41,999 nucleotides of DNA. It comes from an uncultured Prevotellaceae bacterium (lineage in GTDB: Bacteria; Bacteroidota; Bacteroidia; Bacteroidales; Bacteroidaceae). A program made the position numbers and the translations under genes. Under the pieces are notes generated by a model. The model saw nothing but the letters and a program-made list of their open reading frames with translations, did not search any database and was not told the origin of the DNA. The stretch is from positions 1 through 41,999 of the forward strand of contig CAMVLT010000030.1 in assembly GCA_947168395.1 (NCBI GenBank). Direction: 5' to 3'. Of the stretch, positions 1 through 5,661 are shown in pieces (the first letter of the stretch is position 1; every line of letters starts with the position of its first letter).

Positions 1-145
1 CATCTATAGGATCTACGAGGTTCTGAAGACGGATGAGAAACTGTTGATAATCCTCCTGCTCTTCAAAGATATCTTGTCTGTTGATGCCACGAAGCATCAC
101 ATGGTAGATGCCAGTTCCTGAGGATGTTCGAGGTTGGCGAGGCAT
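1..145 (-). CDS. REP-associated tyrosine transposase (RAYT, IS200-like Y1 family), 5' part only
   Basis: The reading frame begins with ATG at 145 and runs off the left edge, giving the first 48 residues (MPRQPRTSSGTGIYHVMLRG...). The segment YHVMLRGINRQDIFEEQEDY is typical of the N-terminus of REP-associated tyrosine transposases, single-strand DNA transposases of the HUH/Y1 group that act on REP palindromes. The HUH motif and catalytic tyrosine lie outside the window. The start is 3 bp after the stop of the 110-aa gene, so it is probably translated from the same message as the two small genes upstream. REP-like GTCCCCTGCCA copies occur nearby at 981, 3470 and 3627. Family identification is by remembered motif only. 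Confidence 0.85.
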   Translation of the reverse strand, partial: MPRQPRTSSGTGIYHVMLRGINRQDIFEEQEDYQQFLIRLQNLVDPID

Positions 146-148
146 TGG

Positions 149-481
149 TTAAACAACCTTTATTCCTTTATTAGTTAGATTCTGTATTACCATTGCCTTC
201 CAAGAGGGTAAAGCGGCCTGTGCTTGCCTTATCACATTTTCTTTATCGGAATCCTTTATATTGGGAAGCGTTCTGAAACTGACACATGCGTTTTCAAAGA
301 GGAAGTCAATGCTCTTGTCAACAGTTTCTTTCTTTACTTCTCCTTGCTGAATATCGACGTCATACTGATTCTTATATTTCTTCAAGATAGCTGACTTGAA
401 AAGGTTGTACAGGGCTTTCTCTCCCTGACTCTTTGCCTTTTCTATCAGCATATCAGCCTCTTTCAGCAAAGCATCTTCCAT
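149..481 (-). CDS. hypothetical protein, 110 aa, between a 51-aa protein and a RAYT
   Basis: I do not recognise this protein. It is charged and mostly helical-looking (MEDALLKEADMLIEKAKSQG at the N-terminus), with no signal peptide or membrane segment, so it is probably cytosolic. Its start lies 3 bp after the stop of the 51-aa gene and its stop 3 bp before the RAYT start, so the three form a tight minus-strand operon from one promoter at about 675. A two-gene toxin-antitoxin-like unit or a RAYT accessory protein are both possible; neither can be shown from the sequence. Confidence 0.65.
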   Translation of the reverse strand: MEDALLKEADMLIEKAKSQGEKALYNLFKSAILKKYKNQYDVDIQQGEVKKETVDKSIDFLFENACVSFRTLPNIKDSDKENVIRQAQAALPSWKAMVIQNLTNKGIKVV

Positions 482-484
482 CGC

Positions 485-640
485 TTACAACTGAATAACC
501 TCAACGTTTTTGTACTCGCCATTTTCCCAACGCTCCTGAATCTTCTGAAGCCGCTGGGCTTTTTCTATACCAATCTGGCGCATACGGTTCAACACCTTGC
601 GTGAGGCATTCTTAACTGTTATGTACTCTATCTGTGACAT
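485..640 (-). CDS. small hypothetical protein, 51 aa
   Basis: The start MSQIEYITVKNASRK at 640 is preferred over an in-frame ATG at 694, because the promoter -7 box (672-679) lies downstream of 694. The protein is basic and helical (Lys/Arg/Glu-rich from residue 12 to 43), with no signal peptide. It begins an operon with the 110-aa gene and the RAYT. Its size and position resemble an antitoxin or small regulator, but no family is recognised. Confidence 0.55.
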   Translation of the reverse strand: MSQIEYITVKNASRKVLNRMRQIGIEKAQRLQKIQERWENGEYKNVEVIQL

Positions 641-671
641 AATATATCTCCTCTCATTTATCTCTTCGGTG

Positions 672-679
672 CAAAGGTA
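672..679 (-). promoter_or_regulatory. Bacteroidetes -7 box TACCTTTG for the small-gene/RAYT operon
   Basis: On the minus strand TACCTTTG matches the TAnnTTTG -7 consensus. It is about 31 nt upstream of the ATG at 640. No good TTTG is seen at the usual 19-20 bp further upstream, so the -33 element is weak. Confidence 0.6.
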
Positions 680-980
680 CAAAAAGTTTAGCAAACTTGT
701 TCATTTTTGCACGGAATTTTTATCTGAAGTTTAAATTTTGTATCGAAACGTTTATTTTGTTTTGGATTCAGACACCACCGTCCTCAGTCCTCATCGTCGT
801 CAATCCTTACAGGCCGTAACCTGCATTTTCTTGATTTTCTCTCATTATCCTCTTAGACACCCCTTCAGTCACCTCAGCCACCATTCTTGAAATTAACATT
901 CCAGAGGGAAGAGGGAAGATGTTACTTGTCCCTCTGTTTCCCGACGGAACTGTACTCATTTCATAGATTAAGTTTGGTGG

Positions 981-1004
981 TGGCAGGGGACGGGATTCTG
1001 ACAC
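981..1004. repeat. REP-like element (GGCAGGGGAC core)
   Basis: TGGCAGGGGACGGGATTCTGA... shares the TGGCAGGGGAC core with copies at 3470 and 3627, followed by a similar (T)CTGACA tail. On the other strand the core reads GTCCCCTGCCA, a typical RAYT-associated REP motif. It lies in the 454-bp gap 641-1094, where I see no convincing gene. Confidence 0.55.
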
Positions 1005-1018
1005 ATATTCTCACAGAA

Positions 1019-1093
1019 AGATGGATGATGTATGATGGATGATGTCAGATGGATGATGGGGGATGGATGATGGATGATGGGGGATGGATGATG
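1019..1093. repeat. purine-rich minisatellite (ggatgatg units)
   Basis: Degenerate tandem copies of GGATGATG/GGATGATGG fill the gap just after the stop of the four-helix-bundle gene. The same unit recurs at 2815-2872 and 5200-5270. Confidence 0.85.
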
Positions 1094-1094
1094 T

Positions 1095-1538
1095 TTACTT
1101 CTCCGTTCTATTCTCATCTATTTTCTTGCACCTATGTGTCAATACCTTTACCAACTCCTCACAGTCTCTATACAGACTATTGAATTGGACATCTGTAAGA
1201 TAATTGTTTCTATGTAACAGTTCCAACCAATACAGGCTCTCACGTGCCTCCTTTAACGCTATATAACTTTTACTTTTGAAATCTGCTGTACTTATCGCAC
1301 TGGTAGCTTCAGCATTATTGGCTCCGATGCTTGTACCTGCTCTGAGCAACTGGTTGCACAAATTGGATACTGACTGGAGATACACTGGAACTGTCTTCTC
1401 GTATACTCTTTTACCATTGACAATCTTGCAAGCAGGCTTTTTGTTAGCTGCCTCTTTGAGGAGGTAATCATTCAACTTGATTATTCTATCGCCAAATGCG
1501 AGGCATTTCGCTTGTATCGTGTCTGAGATTATTGACAT
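1095..1538 (-). CDS. four-helix-bundle protein, 23S rRNA-intervening-sequence (IVP/S23) type, copy 1
   Basis: This 147-aa cytosolic protein has the family's conserved blocks: FGDRIIKLNDYL near residues 15-26, GTSIGANNAEA near 68-78, and ALKEARESLYWL near 93-104. Proteins of this family fold as up-down four-helix bundles that form pentamers. Some are encoded in 23S rRNA intervening sequences, but in Bacteroidetes most are free-standing and of unknown function. A paralogue lies at 2874-3380 on the other side of the DUF3990 module. In copy 1 the loop between helices 1 and 2 is about 20 residues shorter than in copy 2. No canonical promoter is seen; the upstream gap is filled with repeats. Confidence 0.88.
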   Translation of the reverse strand: MSIISDTIQAKCLAFGDRIIKLNDYLLKEAANKKPACKIVNGKRVYEKTVPVYLQSVSNLCNQLLRAGTSIGANNAEATSAISTADFKSKSYIALKEARESLYWLELLHRNNYLTDVQFNSLYRDCEELVKVLTHRCKKIDENRTEK

Positions 1539-1544
1539 AACCTA

Positions 1545-1670
1545 TGTAAGAGGGATGATGGAAGAGGATTGAGGGAAGACGGAAGAGGGAAGAACGAGGG
1601 CTGAAGTCTGAGGGCGGAGGGAAGAGAATTGATGGAAGACGTAAGAAGGAAGAGGTCAGATGGATGATGT
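1545..1670. repeat. purine-rich minisatellite (gaagaggga units)
   Basis: GAAGAGGGAAGA and GATGGAAGA-type units are repeated imperfectly through the gap between copy 1 of the four-helix-bundle gene and the 74-aa gene. Confidence 0.75.
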
Positions 1671-1724
1671 GTTCACACCAAATATTGCCTTATATTCAAT
1701 GCGTCGCATCAACCATTTTTTAGA

Positions 1725-1949
1725 CTAACTTTTGGCCTCCAGCTCTTTGCTGAGTAGGGCGTACACATAACCGCTGCTCTGGGCATAGAGGCCTGATGTG
1801 GGACGCAGAAGTGCAGCATAGATATTAGAATCGTATACTATTTCTACAGCCCGGGGCAAAGTGTAACCCTCACGATCCATCAACAGCTGAATCAGGTCGG
1901 AGGTAATACCCTCGGTCATAAATTTGAACTCTTGCTCACTTACATTCAT
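1725..1949 (-). CDS. small third gene of the DUF3791/DUF3990 module, 74 aa
   Basis: Starts MNVSEQEFKFMTEGITSDLI and contains ...GLYAQSSGYVYALLSKELE near the C-terminus. Small proteins of this kind commonly follow DUF3990 genes in Bacteroidales and Firmicutes. Its first 14 bp overlap the end of the DUF3990 gene, implying coupled translation. It has no signal peptide or membrane segment. Given the genetic linkage it may be a second antitoxin or chaperone for the ADP-ribosyltransferase-like protein; this is inference. Confidence 0.7.
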   Translation of the reverse strand: MNVSEQEFKFMTEGITSDLIQLLMDREGYTLPRAVEIVYDSNIYAALLRPTSGLYAQSSGYVYALLSKELEAKS

Positions 1950-2427
1950 ACAGCTTCAGCTTTTCAATGGAACGCTGGGTGCAGAAAGCATACTGAAAAG
2001 TGATGCCTTTCATATAGTGCAACCGGCGCAGAAACTCTTGCTTGTCAATATTGCCCAGACGATAGTTACGGATCTGAAGTCCAACACGATCGTTGGCTAT
2101 CGGCCCATACACCACATCGAAAGGGTGCATATATGGTGGCACATTGGTTTCGTCACGATGCATATAGACAAAATCACCCCACTCATCGGTATAGCCATCG
2201 AACGACTTGAACGTCAGCGTACCATCGGAAAGCAGCTTCTCGTCAAAGTTGTAGGCATTGACCATCGGCTCACCGCCAAAGATATCAACCCTTGCCAGGG
2301 CTACATCCATAGCCTGAGCACGGACAGTAGTCAGGTAAAATGCTTGTCCAAAGTCTTTATAAGGGTTGCATTTGTCCAAGTCAATCTTGTCAATGCATAC
2401 ATTGGAACCGTGATAGAGCGTAATCAT
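1936..2427 (-). CDS. DUF3990 protein, ADP-ribosyltransferase-like putative toxin
   Basis: The 163-aa protein begins MITLYHGSNVCIDKIDL and has DFGQAFYLTT near residue 26 and GITFQYAFCTQRSIEKL near the C-terminus. These are the characteristic blocks of DUF3990, a family with an ADP-ribosyltransferase-like fold. LYHGS would hold the NAD-binding His and DFGxxFYLTT the second conserved strand. It is flanked by two small genes: the DUF3791 gene overlaps its start by 4 bp (ATGA) and the 74-aa gene overlaps its end by 14 bp. This arrangement suggests a toxin-antitoxin-type module acting on a cytosolic target. Target and activity are unknown. Confidence 0.82.
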   Translation of the reverse strand: MITLYHGSNVCIDKIDLDKCNPYKDFGQAFYLTTVRAQAMDVALARVDIFGGEPMVNAYNFDEKLLSDGTLTFKSFDGYTDEWGDFVYMHRDETNVPPYMHPFDVVYGPIANDRVGLQIRNYRLGNIDKQEFLRRLHYMKGITFQYAFCTQRSIEKLKLYECK

Positions 2428-2636
2428 AGCGAACCTCCCATTCTACGGCAATAGGCAGAAAGGTCACGTACATTGGACGCAAAAGACTGCGTATGCAAGT
2501 AGCCGTATTGTCGGTCGTAAAGCTCCAGTGCTTTGTACCGACTAAGGTACTTCACCGCCTGCGAAGTGGTCATTCCGAAATGCTCAGCGAACTCCGCTAT
2601 CAGTGCTACAATATATTGTGCCTTGTCTTTTGCCAT
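2424..2636 (-). CDS. DUF3791 protein, putative antitoxin partner of DUF3990
   Basis: Starting at MAKDKAQYIVALIAEF the protein has 70 residues. The alternative ATG at 2663 is rejected because it lies inside the promoter -7 box. The order hydrophobic helix, then SQAVKYLSRYKALELY, then YGYLHTQSF matches DUF3791, a family usually encoded directly before DUF3990. Its stop overlaps the DUF3990 start (ATGA). It is first in the operon, as an antitoxin would be. The role is inferred from position only. Confidence 0.75.
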   Translation of the reverse strand: MAKDKAQYIVALIAEFAEHFGMTTSQAVKYLSRYKALELYDRQYGYLHTQSFASNVRDLSAYCRRMGGSL

Positions 2637-2660
2637 AATTATCTGTCCTATTTCAATATG

Positions 2661-2692
2661 CAAATATACTACTTTTCTACGTAACCGCCAAA
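2661..2692 (-). promoter_or_regulatory. promoter of the DUF3791-DUF3990 operon
   Basis: On the minus strand TTTG (2692-2689) is followed after exactly 20 bp by TATATTTG (2668-2661). This is a full match to the Bacteroidetes -33/-7 consensus, about 25 nt before the ATG at 2636. Confidence 0.8.
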
Positions 2693-2763
2693 TAATTTCT
2701 TATTTTTCTGCTATTTGCGCTTGCTAAATGAGAAATGTCACACGGAAAGCACAGAACTCACGG

Positions 2764-2872
2764 AAAGAGGGAAGATGGAAGAGGGAAGAGGGAAGGAAGA
2801 TGTGTGATGTTTTATGGATGATGGATGATGTAATAAGAGATGTATGATGGATGAAGTATAATGGATGATGTC
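2764..2872. repeat. purine-rich minisatellite
   Basis: GAAGAGGGAAGA units followed by GGATGATGGATGATGTA units lie between the DUF3791 promoter and the second four-helix-bundle gene. The 237-bp gap 2637-2873 otherwise contains only the promoter. Confidence 0.8.
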
Positions 2873-2873
2873 T

Positions 2874-3380
2874 TCATTTCTCACTACCGCCTACATTATC
2901 AAGTTTCTTACATCTGTGAGTTAATACCTTAACTAATTCCTCTGCATCTGCATAGAGACTATTGAATTGGACATCTGTCAAGTAACCGCTCCTATGTAAC
3001 AAATCCAGCCAATAGAGTGATTCCCGGGCCTCTTTTAAGGCTATATATGACTTTGATTTGAAGTCTGCTTTACTAATGGCGCTTGACGCTTCTGCATTGT
3101 TTGCTCCGATACTCGTTCCCGACCTCAATAGCTGGTTGGCTAAAGCCGCCACCGATTGAAGGTGTACGGGAACTCGTGATGTCTGATGGCTGAAGGATGA
3201 TGGCTGAGAGAGGTCGGATGTCTGATGGCTGAAAGATGATTTTCCTTTCCTCATACCATACTTTTGACGTCCTGCATCATACTTCTGACTTGCTTGCTCC
3301 AGCAAATAGTCATTCAGTTTGATTATTCTATCTCCAAATGACAAGCATTTGTCTTGGATTGCGTCTGCTATGCTACTCAT
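2874..3380 (-). CDS. four-helix-bundle protein (IVP/S23 type), copy 2, with repeat-derived loop insertion
   Basis: The 168-aa protein starts at MSSIADAIQDKCLSFGDR (3380) and is clearly paralogous to the gene at 1095-1538: FGDRIIKLNDYL, GTSIGANNAEA, ALKEARESLYWL and VKVLTHRCKKL are shared. Residues about 46-68 (KSSFSHQTSDLSQPSSFSHQ...) contain a duplicated SSFSHQTS peptide absent from copy 1. It is encoded by the repeat at 3176-3241, whose units (gtctgatggctgaa) also occur in intergenic DNA at 4587-4619. The insertion sits in the loop between helices 1 and 2, where it would be tolerated. Function is unknown. Confidence 0.85.
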   Translation of the reverse strand: MSSIADAIQDKCLSFGDRIIKLNDYLLEQASQKYDAGRQKYGMRKGKSSFSHQTSDLSQPSSFSHQTSRVPVHLQSVAALANQLLRSGTSIGANNAEASSAISKADFKSKSYIALKEARESLYWLDLLHRSGYLTDVQFNSLYADAEELVKVLTHRCKKLDNVGGSEK

Positions 3381-3469
3381 AATTCTTTCGTATAAAAGAT
3401 GAGGGAACACTTTATTTAACCTTAATTTTTATGAGAGAAGCGAGCACCTCCTCGCCGTGATGGCAGTGA

Positions 3470-3495
3470 TGGCAGGGGACAGGTCACTGACATCA
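3470..3495. repeat. REP-like element
   Basis: TGGCAGGGGACAGGTCACTG followed by ACATCA. The core and tail are the same as in the copy at 3659-3684. It lies in the 380-bp gap 3381-3760, which contains no convincing gene. Confidence 0.6.
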
Positions 3496-3626
3496 GAATC
3501 AGATATTCCCTCACACCTTGTTTTCTTTTTTATAACTTTTGAATAAGTCCTCTTCCTACTCCTGTGAGTCGTTCCGACTGTCGGTGGGAGGCTCCGCTGT
3601 CCTTGAGTTGTTTGAGGATGTTTCTT

Positions 3627-3684
3627 GGATGGCAGGGGACGGATGGCAGGGGACGGATGGCAGGGGACAGGTCACTGACATCAT
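3627..3684. repeat. REP-like element with three tandem GGATGGCAGGGGAC units
   Basis: Three perfect 14-bp units (3627-3640, 3641-3654, 3655-3668) are followed by AGGTCACTGACATCAT, identical to the tail at 3481-3495. This looks like a REP whose conserved half has been amplified. It lies 77 bp beyond the stop of the zeta-like gene. Confidence 0.7.
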
Positions 3685-3760
3685 AGGAATGTATTTGTAG
3701 TCCATATTTGTAACCAAAATATTAGGAATCTTGGAAAAGCCGAGGAATGATTTCTGAACG

Positions 3761-4351
3761 TTATATAAGGATTTGTGCCCATTCGGGGATATCAGCGACA
3801 TACTGCTTGGCAAGGTTACCATCTGTCGTACGATAGAGCAACTGTGGCAGATGGTTCTCTATACTATTATCATATATGTAAGCCCTATCCACAAATCTGA
3901 TGGCTTGTTTTGCTTGCTCAAGAGACTTAAAGTAACGTGAAATGACCTTCGATATGGGCACCTCGTGGCCACCATTCATGTAGCGTTTTGCAATTCGAGC
4001 CACGTTAATCTCAGGAGACTTCGTGCAAACATAGAACAAACGAATGAAGAAACCTTCCTCATGGGCCTTGCGAAGAAACTCGAGCTTCTCTTTGGATGAG
4101 AATACTGTTTCGAATACAAAATCGCGACGTTCATCAAGGCATTGATAGCGCATCTCTGTAGCGCGCTGGGCTGCTTTCAGAACCGCCTCAACATTGTTCC
4201 AACCTCCGAACTCCTGCTCGGCAATGTTGTCAGGATTGATATATAGGCTATTTGCTCCCCACTCATTAGCCAGAAGCAATTCCGTTGTCGTTGTCTTGCC
4301 AGAACCATTAGGTCCGGCCACTGCGCATAAGGTGGGCTTTTGTTCTGCCAT
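3761..4351 (-). CDS. zeta-toxin-like P-loop kinase
   Basis: The 196-aa cytosolic protein has a Walker A motif AGPNGSGKTT at residues 13-22, then LYINPDNIAEQEF near 36-48 and FVFETVFSS near 78-86. These are hallmarks of the zeta toxin/AAA_33 family. Characterised zeta toxins phosphorylate UDP-N-acetylglucosamine, but many chromosomal homologues of this size are uncharacterised. It starts 2 bp after the stop of a 57-aa gene that could be its antitoxin. A classical epsilon antitoxin is not recognisable. Confidence 0.8.
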   Translation of the reverse strand: MAEQKPTLCAVAGPNGSGKTTTTELLLANEWGANSLYINPDNIAEQEFGGWNNVEAVLKAAQRATEMRYQCLDERRDFVFETVFSSKEKLEFLRKAHEEGFFIRLFYVCTKSPEINVARIAKRYMNGGHEVPISKVISRYFKSLEQAKQAIRFVDRAYIYDNSIENHLPQLLYRTTDGNLAKQYVADIPEWAQILI

Positions 4352-4353
4352 AA

Positions 4354-4527
4354 CTACTGTTTGCTTGAGTTGCGGATTTGTTCGAAGCGACGATGTAACT
4401 CAGCCTGGAACTTGACTGTAGAACGTCTGGCAGACTCAGCCACCTGTTCCATAATGGCGTGCAGCATATCGTCTGTTGGCTCCTGCAAGGACGACAGTCT
4501 GTAAGATGTAAGTTCTTGTTGTGACAT
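4354..4527 (-). CDS. small protein (57 aa) paired with the zeta-like kinase
   Basis: Translation of the minus strand from ATG at 4527 gives MSQQELTSYRLSSLQEPTDD...RRFEQIRNSSKQ. The middle (residues 20-50) is an amphipathic helix rich in Glu, Gln and Arg. It ends 2 bp before the zeta-like start, so the two are almost certainly co-translated. By position it is a candidate antitoxin, but it has no recognised fold. No canonical -7 box is visible upstream. Confidence 0.65.
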   Translation of the reverse strand: MSQQELTSYRLSSLQEPTDDMLHAIMEQVAESARRSTVKFQAELHRRFEQIRNSSKQ

Positions 4528-4586
4528 TATAACTTGCGTATTTCAAAAATTATTTGAGTGACAGGATACAGGTTCGTGTCATATTA

Positions 4587-4619
4587 TGATGTCTGATGAC
4601 TGAAGTAGGATGGCTGAAG
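4587..4619. repeat. intergenic copy of the gtctgatggctgaa repeat
   Basis: ATGATGTCTGATGACTGAAG...GGATGGCTGAAG is the same unit as the in-frame insertion in the four-helix-bundle gene at 3176-3241. The gap 4528-4676 holds nothing else recognisable. Confidence 0.65.
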
Positions 4620-4676
4620 CGATATCCTCATTGCCCATTATGTGACTCATTTCCGGTTAGGATCTGGAGGACGGTT

Positions 4677-5138
4677 CTACTGACCCATGGAAGTAAACTG
4701 TCGTGACTGTCGAGGCTCGTCGTACACGAACTCGAAGTACGGCAGCGAGAACTCTTGCTCCAGCAACTCGGTGAGCTTCTCCTGAATCGGCTCGGCCCAC
4801 TTGCCCACCAGCACGATGAACTTATCAATAGTCCACGCCACTCGGCCACGGGGCACCTGCGTGTAGTCGCCCTTGAACTTGGTATCCAGGTGCTTTGCCT
4901 GAGCACAGAAATACTCCTTTGCCCACACCATCCTATGCAGCTGCGGATAGTTGATGAACGGCATGCCCTTCTCGGCAGCCTCTTCAACCATCTGAGGTGT
5001 CAGTTCCTTCTTGCGTACACCAAACAGCGTATTGTCCTCCGGATCATACCAGAAAATGCCTACGCACGGCATCTGCTCGTCGAAGGACTTCATGTCCTCC
5101 ATCTGCACGTTATGCTCTTTATCTGATAGTTGCGTCAT
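4677..5138 (-). CDS. conserved hypothetical protein, 153 aa
   Basis: Start chosen at MTQLSDKEHNVQMEDM (5138) rather than the in-frame ATG at 5150, because the -7 box at 5162-5169 would leave only a few nucleotides of leader for the latter. The protein contains GIFWYDPEDNTLFGVRKKEL near residues 27-46 and PRGRVAWTIDKFIVLVGKW near 96-114. Its C-terminus is aromatic and acidic (LPYFEFVYDEPRQ). It is soluble, with no signal peptide. I believe this type of protein is common in gut Bacteroidales, but I cannot assign a function. Confidence 0.75.
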   Translation of the reverse strand: MTQLSDKEHNVQMEDMKSFDEQMPCVGIFWYDPEDNTLFGVRKKELTPQMVEEAAEKGMPFINYPQLHRMVWAKEYFCAQAKHLDTKFKGDYTQVPRGRVAWTIDKFIVLVGKWAEPIQEKLTELLEQEFSLPYFEFVYDEPRQSRQFTSMGQ

Positions 5139-5161
5139 AATCGGGATCATTATTAGCGGTG

Positions 5162-5169
5162 CAAATATA
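5162..5169 (-). promoter_or_regulatory. -7 box TATATTTG upstream of the 153-aa gene
   Basis: A minus-strand TAnnTTTG match about 24 nt before the ATG. The satellite repeat begins immediately upstream (5170), so a normal -33 box is missing or lies within repeat sequence. Confidence 0.55.
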
Positions 5170-5171
5170 GG

Positions 5172-5270
5172 ATGAAGGAAGAGGGAAGAGGGAAGAGGGA
5201 AGATGGATGAGGGATGATGGATGAGGGATGATGGATGAGGGATGATGGATGAAGGATGAGGGAAGAGGTT
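5172..5270. repeat. purine-rich minisatellite (ggatgaggga / gatgatgg units)
   Basis: Blocks of GGAAGAGGGAAGA followed by at least four GGATGAGGGATGATGGATGA-type units. It reaches to within a few bases of the next gene's stop codon and of the -7 box of the 153-aa gene. Confidence 0.85.
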
Positions 5271-5273
5271 GGT

Positions 5274-5531
5274 TTAAACTTGATGAAACAAGTTCTGTAG
5301 GTGAGTGTCCATTTGTTGACGCTGCTTGTCGTTGGGCAGGTCGTGATAAATGTAGGCATAGAGGGCACGGTAATAGCTGAAGTTCTGGACTTGTCCTTTT
5401 CAGACTTTTGCATAAGTCTTACTGCTGATGCCAAGCTCGGCAGAGACTTCCTTGTAAGTGACTTTGGAAAGTGCTGCGTATTTAGTCAGCAACTCACCGA
5501 AAGAACGGTAAAAATCTGTAGTACAATCCAT
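5274..5531 (-). pseudogene. HTH-like regulator interrupted by one in-frame TGA
   Basis: From ATG 5531 the frame reads MDCTTDFYRSFGELLTKYAA then VTYKEVSAELGISSKTYAKV, which has a helix-turn-helix appearance (YKEVSAELGISSKTY). It then hits TGA at 5402-5400. The same frame continues without a shift for 42 more sensible residues (KGQVQNFSYYRALYAYIY...NLFHQV) and ends in TAA at 5276-5274. A single CGA-to-TGA change would explain this, with Arg expected in AKV-R-KGQ. The gene is divergent from the ATPase cassette at 5662 and may have regulated it. Alternatives are read-through, or that the first 43 residues suffice. Confidence 0.6.
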
Positions 5532-5661
5532 TTTTTGATATAAATATATGTTAATATTCTTAATTTCATTAAAAACGCTTTCCACATAAGGAAAGTGCGG
5601 TTTTGGGGAAAATGCTTAATTTCGCAACGAAAATCTATACGTTTAACCAAAACCGAAATGT

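Noticed and set aside
807..1004. 65-aa minus-strand open frame (MSESRPLPPPNLIYEM...)
   Set aside because: It begins inside the REP-like element, has low-complexity composition and no promoter; more likely non-coding.
3556..3822. 88-aa minus-strand open frame
   Set aside because: It overlaps the zeta-like gene's 3' end in another frame and then runs through the REP repeats.
5400..5402. Selenocysteine at the in-frame TGA
   Set aside because: No SECIS-like hairpin was seen after it, and the expected residue is Arg (CGA to TGA), so nonsense mutation is simpler.
5153..5434. 93-aa minus-strand open frame rich in HPSSL repeats
   Set aside because: It is the satellite repeat read as protein plus an out-of-frame part of the broken HTH-like gene.
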